64,000 bases of DNA. It comes from Flavobacterium sp. KJJ (GTDB taxonomy: Bacteria; Bacteroidota; Bacteroidia; Flavobacteriales; Flavobacteriaceae). Shown here in pieces: positions 46,173 through 55,050 of this stretch. The position numbers and the translations under genes are program-made. Under the pieces are notes generated by a model. The model had not been told where the DNA came from. It saw nothing but the letters and a program-made list of their open reading frames with translations, and made no database searches. How positions within the stretch are numbered: position 1 is the first letter of the stretch; every line of letters begins with the position of its first letter. The stretch covers positions 1,488,001 through 1,552,000 of the forward strand of contig NZ_JARP01000001.1 of assembly GCF_000708595.2 (NCBI RefSeq), read 5' to 3'.

Positions 46173-48231
46173 TATTATGCAGGTTAATTTTTTGATCTAT
46201 TGGGACTTTAACTATTAGAAGTGTTCCTTCTCCTTTGGCAGATTTTATCGTAACTGTACCCTTACATTCTGTCGCTCTGTATTGAATATTATGCAATCCT
46301 ATACCATTTTTGGTTCTTTTTGTATTAAAACCTATACCATCATCCAGAATAGATAAAACCAAATGATCTATCTCGCTTTTAAATTCAACCCTGATAATAT
46401 TTGCTTTAGCATATTTATTACAGTTTTGAAGCGCTTCCTGCACTATTCTGTATAAATTAATTTTAACAGCATTGCTGACCAATTCCCATTTTATATGAGA
46501 ATCAAATTTTGTAATTAATTCTGAATCGTACGTGTTCTGCTGATTTTCAAACAGTTTCGACAAAATTGCCACAAAATTATTAATTAATTCTGATTTTTCT
46601 CTATTTAAATCATGCGAAATTTCTCGTATATCTTCTTCTATGTGTTTAAGTTCTGTTAAGTATTTTTTTCTTTTTGGAGCTGCCTGCGCTTCATCTATTT
46701 TATCTAAACTGTCTAAACTTATTCTCACGCCAAACATTCGGCCCAAAACACCATCATGAAGCTCTTGCGCAACTTTTTTCTTCTCTTTTATACGAGTCAG
46801 CTCGATGTCATTTTGCTGCGAGATCATCAAATTATAAATATCTTCATTGGCAATCTGCTGTTGCTGTTTAAAAAGCAATTCACGATTCTTTGCCTGCTGT
46901 GTTTTGTATACATAGAAAAATAACCCCGCTAATGTACAAATACTAAAAACATATACTAATGTTTTATTCTTTTCCTGCAAATTCGAATTTTGATCTTTTA
47001 TTTCGTTTGTTTCATATTCAATACGGGAAAATTTCTCTCCCATTTTGCGTTCTGATTTCAGCATTTTTTCATTTAATCGAATGTATTCCTTTGAATAAGT
47101 CGAAGCATTTCTTGGGTCAACAATTGCAACTTGTTTAAGAGCATCTATCGTATTCCCTATTTTATTTGAATTTCTGGCTAAAATTAATGCTTGTTTTGAA
47201 AATTGAATTGCTCTAAAAGTATCTCTTTTAAAAGCAAAATATTCAGACAAGTGAATCTTATTTGAGATTATTCCAGATTTTAATCCCAGACTGTCTCTTA
47301 TTCGCAAAGCTTTAAAAAACTGATCAGGAAGTCCATCTGATTCTTTTAATTTAAATTTGGAATACGCCAAATTATCTAATAACATGGCATATAAAACTAC
47401 CTTTTCCTTAAAAAGATTTTTTTCCTTTAATCCGCGTTGAAAATATTTTTTGGCCTGCTCATAATCGCGCATACTGATATAAACAAATCCTATATTATTT
47501 AACGAAGTTGCTCTTAGCTGAAGTTCTGATGGTATAGAATTATCATTTAAAACTTCTAAAGCTTTATTATGAAATTCTAATGATTTTGTATATTCTTCTC
47601 TATCGCTATATAATATGCCTAAAAGATTATAACACTCATAAAGTAAATCACTAACATTCTTTTGTTTTTTTAAAATACTTAATGCTTTAAAAACAGCAAT
47701 TTCACTTTCAAAAAAATCTCCTTCGTTGTACTGAAGGCTTGCTTTGCTTAAAAATGCTTTTGCTAAATTATAATCATCATTAATTTGCAAATAGATTTTT
47801 TGAGCTCTAAAAAAAAACAAAAAAGCACTATCTGCGATTCCTTCAGAACTATAATAATCTCCCAAATAAGTATAAGCTTTTGCTGTGCTAACAGAATCTT
47901 TTGCACTTTTGGATCTTTCTAGGACTAAATGTGATATTTGCTGATATGATTTTAAATCATTCATATTATAATATCGATTAGCAATTTTAAAAAGATTAAC
48001 TCTATTCATTGAATCATTTTCTTGATTGCTAACAATAGAAAAAGCTTTATGGTTATATTTTTGCTTGTAGTCATAAGACAAGTTAATATCATTAGCCAAT
48101 GATAGGTATGTTGAAAGACTATCCTCTGAAGAAGTTATTTCTTTATTTAGATCAGTTTTCTTGGTACAGCTAAATACAAGCAGAACTAATAATATTTGAC
48201 AGGCTTTTCTCAATATTTTAATGAATTTCAT
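46162..48231 (-). CDS. TPR sensor histidine kinase (HisKA_3/NarX type)
   Basis: Membrane sensor kinase. The Met at 48231 is the likely start: it begins a hydrophobic N-terminus with lipobox-like VFSC (Cys22). Length 689. Residues about 80-375 are tetratricopeptide-like repeats placed outside the inner membrane, followed by a coiled coil, a transmembrane segment (about 425-443) and a second coiled coil. HisKA_3 has the phospho-acceptor His492 in AQELHDGVLGR; the ATPase domain has the N box (QEALQNCNKYAKA) and DDGIGF/GIGLHNI G boxes. This TPR-kinase layout is common in Bacteroidota. It overlaps the response regulator gene. The start lies just after a terminator, so its promoter would overlap that hairpin. 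Confidence 0.9.
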   Translation of the reverse strand: MKFIKILRKACQILLVLLVFSCTKKTDLNKEITSSEDSLSTYLSLANDINLSYDYKQKYNHKAFSIVSNQENDSMNRVNLFKIANRYYNMNDLKSYQQISHLVLERSKSAKDSVSTAKAYTYLGDYYSSEGIADSAFLFFFRAQKIYLQINDDYNLAKAFLSKASLQYNEGDFFESEIAVFKALSILKKQKNVSDLLYECYNLLGILYSDREEYTKSLEFHNKALEVLNDNSIPSELQLRATSLNNIGFVYISMRDYEQAKKYFQRGLKEKNLFKEKVVLYAMLLDNLAYSKFKLKESDGLPDQFFKALRIRDSLGLKSGIISNKIHLSEYFAFKRDTFRAIQFSKQALILARNSNKIGNTIDALKQVAIVDPRNASTYSKEYIRLNEKMLKSERKMGEKFSRIEYETNEIKDQNSNLQEKNKTLVYVFSICTLAGLFFYVYKTQQAKNRELLFKQQQQIANEDIYNLMISQQNDIELTRIKEKKKVAQELHDGVLGRMFGVRISLDSLDKIDEAQAAPKRKKYLTELKHIEEDIREISHDLNREKSELINNFVAILSKLFENQQNTYDSELITKFDSHIKWELVSNAVKINLYRIVQEALQNCNKYAKANIIRVEFKSEIDHLVLSILDDGIGFNTKRTKNGIGLHNIQYRATECKGTVTIKSAKGEGTLLIVKVPIDQKINLHNNDI

Positions 48232-48255
48232 CAAAAATACTAAAAGTAAAGACAC

Positions 48256-48290
48256 AAAAAAAGGCTCTCAAAATTTGAGAGCCTTTTTTT
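48256..48290 (-). terminator. Terminator of the small secreted protein gene
   Basis: AAAAAAAGGCTCTCAAA and TTTGAGAGCCTTTTTTT form a nearly loopless 17-bp perfect stem between the small gene (stop at 48311) and the kinase gene. Confidence 0.85.
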
Positions 48291-48310
48291 GTTATAGTAA
48301 ACTTGTATTA

Positions 48311-48550
48311 TTAGTCAAGTTTTATAGTATTCCCTAATGATTGTCTATCTTGACGAAATCCTTCAGATTGATTATTATTTTTCAGTTGATTACCATTAGA
48401 ATGAAAATCAAGTTTTCTTCCTTGATTTTGTCCAGTTATTACACCTTCTTCATTATATGAACTTGTTGCTGAATTTATTGTTGGGTTAGCAAAAGATGTT
48501 GCTACTACTACTAAAGAAAATAATCCGATTGTTAAAGCTGTTTTTTTCAT
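48311..48550 (-). CDS. Small secreted protein, 79 residues
   Basis: A short exported protein of unknown function. The frame extends upstream, but the Met at 48550 begins a standard signal peptide (MKKTALTIGLFSLVVVATSFA) and is preceded by GGAAC, so a start there is most likely. The mature part of about 58 residues is polar and Asn/Gln-rich (GQNQGRKLDFHSNGNQLKNNNQSEGFRQDRQ), with no Cys. It lies between a LytTR regulator and a two-component system on the same strand, so a role as a regulated or signalling secreted peptide is possible but unproven. Confidence 0.65.
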   Translation of the reverse strand: MKKTALTIGLFSLVVVATSFANPTINSATSSYNEEGVITGQNQGRKLDFHSNGNQLKNNNQSEGFRQDRQSLGNTIKLD

Positions 48551-48724
48551 GTTCCTGGGGGGTATTAAATGTGATTTTTTGTTTTTGGAGTTGATCGCTT
48601 TGTGCGAATCATGGTGTAAAACTAACTCCAGAATCAAAAAAAATTTATACGAAAAATTGGCTTTATGGTAGATCATGCCCAAATGATAGTCAATGAGCGT
48701 CAAATCTGTGTAAATATCTAATTT

Positions 48725-49627
48725 TTAGACCTCTAAGTAGTTTCCCGCTGCGAAATCAGCAATAATTAAATCGATATTTGATTTGTAGGTCTTTGAAAAA
48801 GGGATCTTTTTTGGAGAGTTTTTTATGTAACAAACTGAGTTCCCGTGGTGAATTCTAGAAATATAATTTTGATTGATAATATAACTATTGTGAATTCTTA
48901 CAAAAGGTAGAGATAATACAATTTCAAAATGTTTTAAAGTTTTAAAAGCAGTAACCATTTCGCCAGAACTCAAATAAATATCTGTCGAATTATTATCGGC
49001 TTGAAAATAGCAGATATCAGCCGCATTCATATAGCGATAATCGCCATATGATTTTACACAAATAATAAGCGGTTTTTCGGCCTCGTGAGTTATTTGTACT
49101 TCTCTAATAATAGTTGGTGTTATTTCTTCTTTTAAAACAGGATTTTCGACTATAGAAACAGTTTCTTGAGGAACAATAGTTTCAGGCAAAACTGCAGTAA
49201 TATTTGTATTTTTTGGCTCAATAAGTATTTTATCTAATTTGAGAAGTGTTTTGAGCAGATCAATGTGGGTTAAAGGCTTTATGATATAATCAAAAACGCT
49301 GTACTGAATAGCTTCGAAAGCAAAATCTTTTTTGGTTGTAGTAATTATTATTTTAGGAATAATAGCCAGATATCGATATAATTCGCCAATAAATGCCAAT
49401 GACAAATTACTTAAAGAATTTTCAGGATCAACTTCGAGAAAAACAAAGGACGGCCGATGTTCCAAAACTAAATTTAAACCTTGAAGGTAATTCGTAGCAG
49501 ATGCTATAAAAGTCAATTCTGAGAAACCTTCTGCAACGATTCTGGTTTTCAAAATACTTTCAGCGTCATTGTCAACAATAATGTACGAATATTTTTTCAA
49601 TTTTTGTTTATGGTGTATTATACGCAA
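48725..49627 (-). CDS. LytTR-family regulator with atypical receiver domain
   Basis: A 300-residue regulator. Residues about 13-130 are a CheY-like receiver and about 195-295 a LytTR DNA-binding domain (DICYFQADNNSTDIYL, FVRIHNSYIINQNYISRI). The receiver is degenerate: the phosphoacceptor position reads Glu65 (FVFLEVD instead of FLD), and the acidic pair is Asp19-Asn20, while the Thr and Lys117 (IIKPL) are kept. It may be a constitutively active or phosphorylation-independent regulator. No dedicated LytS-like kinase is next to it. It lies 174 bp upstream of the small secreted protein gene and could control it. Confidence 0.87.
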   Translation of the reverse strand: MRIIHHKQKLKKYSYIIVDNDAESILKTRIVAEGFSELTFIASATNYLQGLNLVLEHRPSFVFLEVDPENSLSNLSLAFIGELYRYLAIIPKIIITTTKKDFAFEAIQYSVFDYIIKPLTHIDLLKTLLKLDKILIEPKNTNITAVLPETIVPQETVSIVENPVLKEEITPTIIREVQITHEAEKPLIICVKSYGDYRYMNAADICYFQADNNSTDIYLSSGEMVTAFKTLKHFEIVLSLPFVRIHNSYIINQNYISRIHHGNSVCYIKNSPKKIPFSKTYKSNIDLIIADFAAGNYLEV

Positions 49628-49745
49628 TTAAATTTACACATTTCAATATTCTAAACATTTCATTGTTAACACATTAAAACAAAATGTTAATACATAAGGA
49701 CGAAATGCAGAAATCATCGATGAAATGCAAATCTCAAAATTAAAA

Positions 49746-49778
49746 AAATCCCAAACTCCTGCTAGGAATTTGGGATTT
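49746..49778. terminator. Terminator of glycyl-tRNA synthetase gene
   Basis: AAATCCCAAA and TTTGGGATTT pair with an inner TCC/GGA pairing; flanked by A and T runs. Confidence 0.7.
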
Positions 49779-49799
49779 ATATAGTGTTAAAATAAAAAA

Positions 49800-51338
49800 T
49801 TACATTTTCATCAACCAGTTTTTCATCGAAACTTCGTTCTCTATAATACCTCTTAATTCAGAGATTTTAACTCGATCTTGTTTCATTGTATCTCTATGAC
49901 GAATTGTTACTGTTTCATCTTCTATTGTTTGATGGTCTACAGTAACACAAAATGGAGTTCCAAGAGCATCTTGTCTTCTATAACGACGACCAACTGCATC
50001 TTTTTCATCATACGCTACATTGAAATCCCATTTTAAATCTTCGATAATTTTTTTAGAAATTTCTGGCAAACCATCTTTCTTAACCAATGGTAAAACCGCC
50101 ACTTTTGTTGGCGCTAAAACTGCTGGTAATTTTAGAACAGTTCTTGTTGATCCGTCTTCTAAAGTTTCTTCTTGCAACGATGTTGCAAAAACAGCTAAAA
50201 ACATACGATCCAGACCCACAGACGTCTCTACAACGTATGGAACGTAATTTTCATTCAATTCAGCATCAAAATATTGCAGTTTTCTGCCTGAATATTGTTC
50301 GTGCGCTTTTAAGTCAAAATCTGTACGAGAGTGAATTCCTTCTAATTCCTTAAATCCGAATGGGAAGTTAAATTCAATATCTGCCGCTGCATTTGCGTAA
50401 TGCGCTAATTTTTCGTGATCATGAAAACGGTAGTTTTCTTTTCCTAATCCTAGAGACAAATGCCATTTTAAACGCGTTTCTTTCCAGTGGTGGTACCATT
50501 TCATTTCTTCACCCGGACGAACGAAAAACTGCATTTCCATTTGTTCGAATTCACGCATACGGAAAATGAATTGTCTTGCAACAATTTCGTTTCTAAACGC
50601 TTTACCTGTTTGAGCAATTCCAAATGGAACTTTCATACGGCCTGATTTCTGAACATTCAGGAAATTCACAAAAATCCCCTGAGCTGTTTCTGGACGCAAA
50701 TATAAATCCATTGCAGATTCTGCAGAAGCTCCAAGTTTAGTTCCGAACATTAGGTTAAATTGCTTTACGTCTGTCCAGTTTTTTGAACCAGTTTCAGGGT
50801 CAGCAATTTCTAATTCTTCGATTAAAGCTTTTACATCCTGAAGATTATCAGTCATTCCTTTTGCAAGCCTTGATAAAATTTCTTTGTATTTTGAAAGATA
50901 TTCTACAACGCGGGCATTTGTGGTAACAAATTCTTCTTCATTAAAAGCATCACCAAAACGAGCTCTTGCTTTTTCAATTTCTTTTTGAGCTTTTTGATTG
51001 ATCTTTTCAGCAAAATCTTCTACTAAAACATCGGCTCTATATCTTTTTTTAGAATCTTTATTATCAATTAATGGATCATTGAAGGCATCAACGTGGCCTG
51101 AAGCTTTCCAAGTCGTTGGATGCATTAATATTGCAGCATCAAGGCCGACAATATTCTCATTCATCTGAACCATTGATTTCCACCAATATTCACGGATATT
51201 CTTTTTTAACTCGACACCATTTTGTGCGTAATCATACACAGCACTTAATCCATCGTATACTTCGCTTGACGGAAATATAAATCCGTACTCTTTTGCGTGC
51301 GAAACCACATTCTTAAATAAATCTTCTTGTTTTGCCAT
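49800..51338 (-). CDS. glyQS: Glycine--tRNA ligase (homodimeric class II)
   Basis: Cytoplasmic synthetase charging tRNA-Gly. The 512-residue single-chain alpha2 form typical of Bacteroidota. Conserved segments: EYWWKSMVQMNENIVGLDAAILMHPTTWKASGHVD, YLRPETAQGIFVNF, motif 2 (FRNEIVARQFIFRMREFEQMEM, with up to 20 residues quoted in parts), HEKLAHYANAAADIEF, SVGLDRMFLA (motif 3) and the C-terminal anticodon-binding domain (APTKVAVLPLVKKDGLP, RYRRQDALGTPFCVTVD). A -7 element ends only 8 bp before the ATG, suggesting an almost leaderless mRNA. Divergent from the comF-like gene. Confidence 0.96.
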   Translation of the reverse strand: MAKQEDLFKNVVSHAKEYGFIFPSSEVYDGLSAVYDYAQNGVELKKNIREYWWKSMVQMNENIVGLDAAILMHPTTWKASGHVDAFNDPLIDNKDSKKRYRADVLVEDFAEKINQKAQKEIEKARARFGDAFNEEEFVTTNARVVEYLSKYKEILSRLAKGMTDNLQDVKALIEELEIADPETGSKNWTDVKQFNLMFGTKLGASAESAMDLYLRPETAQGIFVNFLNVQKSGRMKVPFGIAQTGKAFRNEIVARQFIFRMREFEQMEMQFFVRPGEEMKWYHHWKETRLKWHLSLGLGKENYRFHDHEKLAHYANAAADIEFNFPFGFKELEGIHSRTDFDLKAHEQYSGRKLQYFDAELNENYVPYVVETSVGLDRMFLAVFATSLQEETLEDGSTRTVLKLPAVLAPTKVAVLPLVKKDGLPEISKKIIEDLKWDFNVAYDEKDAVGRRYRRQDALGTPFCVTVDHQTIEDETVTIRHRDTMKQDRVKISELRGIIENEVSMKNWLMKM

Positions 51339-51345
51339 AGTGATG

Positions 51346-51353
51346 CAAAAATA
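51346..51353 (-). promoter_or_regulatory. Predicted glyQS -7 element
   Basis: On the minus strand TATTTTTG (TAnnTTTG), with the start codon 8 bp downstream; transcription would begin at or next to the ATG. Confidence 0.45.
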
Positions 51354-51390
51354 TAAAAAGTACTTTTAAAAAAAAGAAAAATAATAAAGA

Positions 51391-51416
51391 TTGAAGGATT
51401 GATTTCGTTATTTTTG
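51391..51416 (+). promoter_or_regulatory. Predicted promoter of the comF-like gene
   Basis: TTG at 51391-51393 and TATTTTTG at 51409-51416, 21 bp before the GTG start at 51437. Confidence 0.45.
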
Positions 51417-51436
51417 TAACTAAATTCTTTCTATTT

Positions 51437-52120
51437 GTGTTTAATTATCTTATAAGCCTATTTTTTCCTAAAGTTTGTGCCGGATGCCGGCAACTTTTAC
51501 TAAATGATGAATCTGTGTTATGCACCAGCTGTCGACACGAAATGCCTCTTACGCAATATCATTTAGACTCAAATAATGAAGCCGTTAAAAAATTTTATGG
51601 CAAAATTGAAATTGAACATGCTTCGGCATTTTTGTATTTCAATAAAAAAGGAATAGTTCAGGAATTGATTCATAACCTAAAATACAAAGGTCACGAAGAA
51701 ATTGGTGCGCTCTTAGGAAATTGGTATGTAGAAGATTTGAAAGATTTAAATCTGAAAACTCCTTTTGATGTTGTAATTCCGGTACCGCTCCATCCGAAAA
51801 AATTTAGAGAACGCGGTTACAATCAAGTCACAACTTTTGGAAAAGCTTTATCCGAAGGTTTTAATATCAGCTTTGATGATTCTATTTTATACCGAAAGAA
51901 ATACACGAAGACACAATCTAAAAAGAATCTTTTGGGAAGATCTGAAAACATTGATGCCATTTTTGACGCCAACTTCTCAGAAGCAAATCAAAACAAACAT
52001 TTTTTAATTGTTGATGATGTTCTTACTACCGGCGCAACTCTAGAAGCCTGTTCACGAGCATTACTAAAAATTCCCGGAGCTAAGATTAGCATTGTTTGTA
52101 TGGCGATGGCGAACTCTTAA
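51437..52120 (+). CDS. ComF family phosphoribosyltransferase-like protein
   Basis: A 227-residue protein of the ComF/GntX family. It starts at GTG. The N-terminus has two CxxC pairs (CAGC, CTSC) of a zinc ribbon, then a phosphoribosyltransferase-type domain with the PRPP-loop motif FLIVDDVLTTGATLEAC (about 193-209). ComFC takes part in DNA uptake in naturally competent bacteria; in Bacteroidota the role is not established. Also visible: IPVPLHPKKFRERGYNQV, the family signature. Confidence 0.9.
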   Translation: MFNYLISLFFPKVCAGCRQLLLNDESVLCTSCRHEMPLTQYHLDSNNEAVKKFYGKIEIEHASAFLYFNKKGIVQELIHNLKYKGHEEIGALLGNWYVEDLKDLNLKTPFDVVIPVPLHPKKFRERGYNQVTTFGKALSEGFNISFDDSILYRKKYTKTQSKKNLLGRSENIDAIFDANFSEANQNKHFLIVDDVLTTGATLEACSRALLKIPGAKISIVCMAMANS

Positions 52121-52127
52121 AAAGAAT

Positions 52128-52170
52128 AAATTCCAAATTCCAACTCATTTTTAATTTGAATTTGGAATTT
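52128..52170. terminator. Bidirectional terminator-like inverted repeat
   Basis: AAATTCCAAATTC (52128-52140) and GAATTTGGAATTT (52158-52170) pair perfectly across a 17-bp loop between convergent comF-like and protease genes. Confidence 0.65.
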
Positions 52171-52182
52171 AAATAGTGAAAT

Positions 52183-54855
52183 TTAGTTAACTACAAGTTT
52201 CTTAACTGTTCTTCGATCTCCATCAATAACCGTTACTAGATAAATTCCTGAAGACACATTTTGCAATTGAATATTTTGATTGAACTGAGTTGTAGTTTCA
52301 AACGTATTAGAATACACATTTTTACCTAGAATATCATGAACAAATACTTTAACTCCTTTTTTTCCCTGGCTTTCAAACTGAATGTTGAAATTTCCTTTAT
52401 TGGGATTTGGATAAAGACTGAAATCTATATTTTCGAAATCACTAGTTCCTAAAGTAAATGTTTGACCGCAGATGCTTATTGAAGCTGAATTTAAAGTCCC
52501 GAAACTTCCAGTAACTGCATCTCGAACTCTTAAAGTCCAAGTTCCTTGTGTATTTTGCCCATTAAAAACACTTAAAGCATCTACAGGAATAACAATCTGC
52601 TGAGTAGTTGCATTACAATCTAGAGCGGCACCGGCATCATCAAACTGGAGTGCTAAAGTTGAATTTGTAGATCCGCAGTTTTTATTAAATAAACGCACAA
52701 TAGTTCCTTGTGGGTTTACGATTTGAATTTCAATATCAGAAAATCTTGCATGTGTTACATTTACAGAAACATTTACATCTGCAACCGTTGCACCAGTATC
52801 TGGAACTGTTATTGTTCTAGTTACAAAAGCAGCAGTATTTGGAATTGAAAATGAACTCCCAAAGCTATAAGAATCACAGGTTGCTGATGACGTATAACCA
52901 ACTGCAAAGGCTTTGCTGTTAATTGCATAATAAATATTTCCCGTAGGTTCAATCAAGATTCTGCAATTTTTAGATGAAGGTACGCTTGTTGGAAGTACAA
53001 TTGTCTCAGAACCGTCATTTGGAGTATTTGCCGCTAAAGTTATCGGAAAAGTTAAACCTCCGTCTGTAGATAATTTTATGTTAACCGTAGTAGAACCTTG
53101 CAGCGTATTTGTATTGTTTACACTCCAAGTTACTGTTTCGCTCAATCCCTGCCACCAGCTTACATTATCATTTGTATGAGAAGTTATCGCAAACGGACCA
53201 GCGAATGAAGCAACATTTACCACCATTGCATCTGTATTGGTTTGTGCTGTTCCTAAAGCTGCATTATCTCTTCCCGTTAAGGTAAAATGCAACGTTCTTG
53301 CAATAGACGAAACCGACTCCCAAGTTGTGGTTAATCTATTTTGAAGAACTGAGCTGTAGCTAGGCATATAACGAATTGTACTGCTGCTCGGAATTACAGA
53401 TCTAAACAAAGGGCCATCTGGTTTTGTTGGGTATGCTATACTGTTTGCTCCAGAAGTTGTTGTGGCATTATCATTCTGTTCCCAAGTATAAGTTACCGAA
53501 TCTCCTTCAGGATCAGAACCCGTTCCTGTTAGAATAAAAGCCGTACCAATGGGAATGGTATAATCTTCTCCAGCATTTATTGTAGGTGGATTATTTGTTA
53601 TAGCAGTATTTACCGGACAACTTTTCGATGCAAGAGTATTTTGTATCTGCAGAATACTAGCATAAGCAAAATAATCATCAGAAGCACTTTGAATATCATA
53701 ATCAACAGTAACTCCAGCATAAGCCATTATTGTTGTACCGCTTCCTGGCTCAACATTTACGGTGGTTCTTTCTTCAGAATCATATGAAAATGTATGATTT
53801 GCACCTAATTGATGCCCGAATTCATGCGCTACAAAATCAATATCAAATGTGTCTCCCTGAGGTTTTGAATCAGAAGGCGAAGTATAAGCACTTCCCTTTC
53901 CTAAAGGCACATTAACTGTTGGGTTGGTACAAACACAGCCTATACAGCCTGCGTTTCCGCCACCGCCCGAAGCTCCAAATAAATGCCCAATATCATAATT
54001 CGCATTTCCAATTACGTTGGTTAAAGTCGTTTGCACTTCCTGATTCCATGCGCCGTCTGCGCCTGTAGAAGCATTCGAGTAAGGATCACTTGCTGCATCT
54101 GTATAAATTACAGCATCTGTATTGGCGATTATGACCAATTTTACGGCCAAATCTTTATTAAAAACACCATTAACTCTCGTCATTGTTGCATTCATTCCGG
54201 CTAATGCAGCAGCTTTTGTACCTCCAAAAAAAGTAGTATACTCGGCGGTACAAGACAATGCCAAACGAATTGTTTTAAAAACTTTTGTATTAGATGCAGT
54301 TTTCGCCGTTTTGCCAGAAAGATTTTTATCTAAAAATAAATCGTCTGTTTTACAAAGTAATCTTTTTGAAGTAGTACTATTTTTAGCAAATAAAACATAT
54401 TCTGCTGTATTGTCTGGATTTGTTTCAATAAACTCAGTCGATTTATCAGGACGAAGTACCATGGTTTGTACTCCTGCAGGAGAAACGCTAAAATGAATTT
54501 TCGCCGTTTTATCATCTAAACCTCTTCCTTCATACGCTCTTATTTCTGGATATTTTGCCTGTAATTCTGGCTCAAAATTCGAAGATTCCCAAACTGCAAA
54601 CCTTTCTAAAACACCTGCTGCAGTTGGAAAAGTGATTTCTACAGTACCGTTTTGCGTCGTTTCATTTGTCGCAGGAGAAAGTTTTGATTTTAAAAAATCT
54701 GAATTTAATTTATAGTATAATTTATCAGAATCGGATGAATTTGTCTTTTTGCTGAGAGCAGAAATTGAATTTGACCTCTGCCACAAGTCATCGCTTTGAG
54801 CATAAATATTGGCGCAGCTAAAAATAAAAAATATAAAAAGTAGTTGTTTTTTCAT
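52183..54855 (-). CDS. Secreted reprolysin-like zinc metalloprotease with P domain and T9SS type A signal
   Basis: An 890-residue exported protease. The Met at 54855 opens a signal peptide (MKKQLLFIFFIFSCANIYAQ); the in-frame Met upstream is unlikely. After a propeptide of about 170 residues comes a metzincin domain with HEFGHQLGANH (His344, Glu345, His348, His354) and a Met-turn in TTIMAYAGV. An Ig-like region follows, then a proprotein-convertase P domain (SIPNTAAFVTRTITVPDTG, TWTLRVRDAVTG) and a C-terminal T9SS type A domain (FSLYPNPNKGNF to RRTVKKLVVN). It probably degrades extracellular protein. Cys residues in GCIGCVC may form disulfides. Confidence 0.92.
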   Translation of the reverse strand: MKKQLLFIFFIFSCANIYAQSDDLWQRSNSISALSKKTNSSDSDKLYYKLNSDFLKSKLSPATNETTQNGTVEITFPTAAGVLERFAVWESSNFEPELQAKYPEIRAYEGRGLDDKTAKIHFSVSPAGVQTMVLRPDKSTEFIETNPDNTAEYVLFAKNSTTSKRLLCKTDDLFLDKNLSGKTAKTASNTKVFKTIRLALSCTAEYTTFFGGTKAAALAGMNATMTRVNGVFNKDLAVKLVIIANTDAVIYTDAASDPYSNASTGADGAWNQEVQTTLTNVIGNANYDIGHLFGASGGGGNAGCIGCVCTNPTVNVPLGKGSAYTSPSDSKPQGDTFDIDFVAHEFGHQLGANHTFSYDSEERTTVNVEPGSGTTIMAYAGVTVDYDIQSASDDYFAYASILQIQNTLASKSCPVNTAITNNPPTINAGEDYTIPIGTAFILTGTGSDPEGDSVTYTWEQNDNATTTSGANSIAYPTKPDGPLFRSVIPSSSTIRYMPSYSSVLQNRLTTTWESVSSIARTLHFTLTGRDNAALGTAQTNTDAMVVNVASFAGPFAITSHTNDNVSWWQGLSETVTWSVNNTNTLQGSTTVNIKLSTDGGLTFPITLAANTPNDGSETIVLPTSVPSSKNCRILIEPTGNIYYAINSKAFAVGYTSSATCDSYSFGSSFSIPNTAAFVTRTITVPDTGATVADVNVSVNVTHARFSDIEIQIVNPQGTIVRLFNKNCGSTNSTLALQFDDAGAALDCNATTQQIVIPVDALSVFNGQNTQGTWTLRVRDAVTGSFGTLNSASISICGQTFTLGTSDFENIDFSLYPNPNKGNFNIQFESQGKKGVKVFVHDILGKNVYSNTFETTTQFNQNIQLQNVSSGIYLVTVIDGDRRTVKKLVVN

Positions 54856-55021
54856 ACTCGTGGCAAATTGATCAATCAAAATTAAACGAATTAAATTAAA
54901 TTCTTACATAAATACGACAATTAATGCTTTTTAGTCGACGAGCTGGCCATTTTTCACAAAAAGAAACCCAAACTCTCCAAAAAATCAACTTCGCTTGATA
55001 TAAAATTCAAAATAGATAGTA

Positions 55022-55029
55022 TAAATTTG
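55022..55029 (+). promoter_or_regulatory. Predicted ribF -7 element
   Basis: TAAATTTG (TAnnTTTG). It overlaps the most upstream in-frame TTG (55027), which therefore cannot be the start. Confidence 0.45.
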
Positions 55030-55050
55030 CAGCATCTTAAATTATTTGTT

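Noticed and set aside
48551..48703. N-terminal extension of the small secreted protein to 130 residues
   Set aside because: The signal peptide starts at the Met at 48550; the extension is polar and would prevent export.
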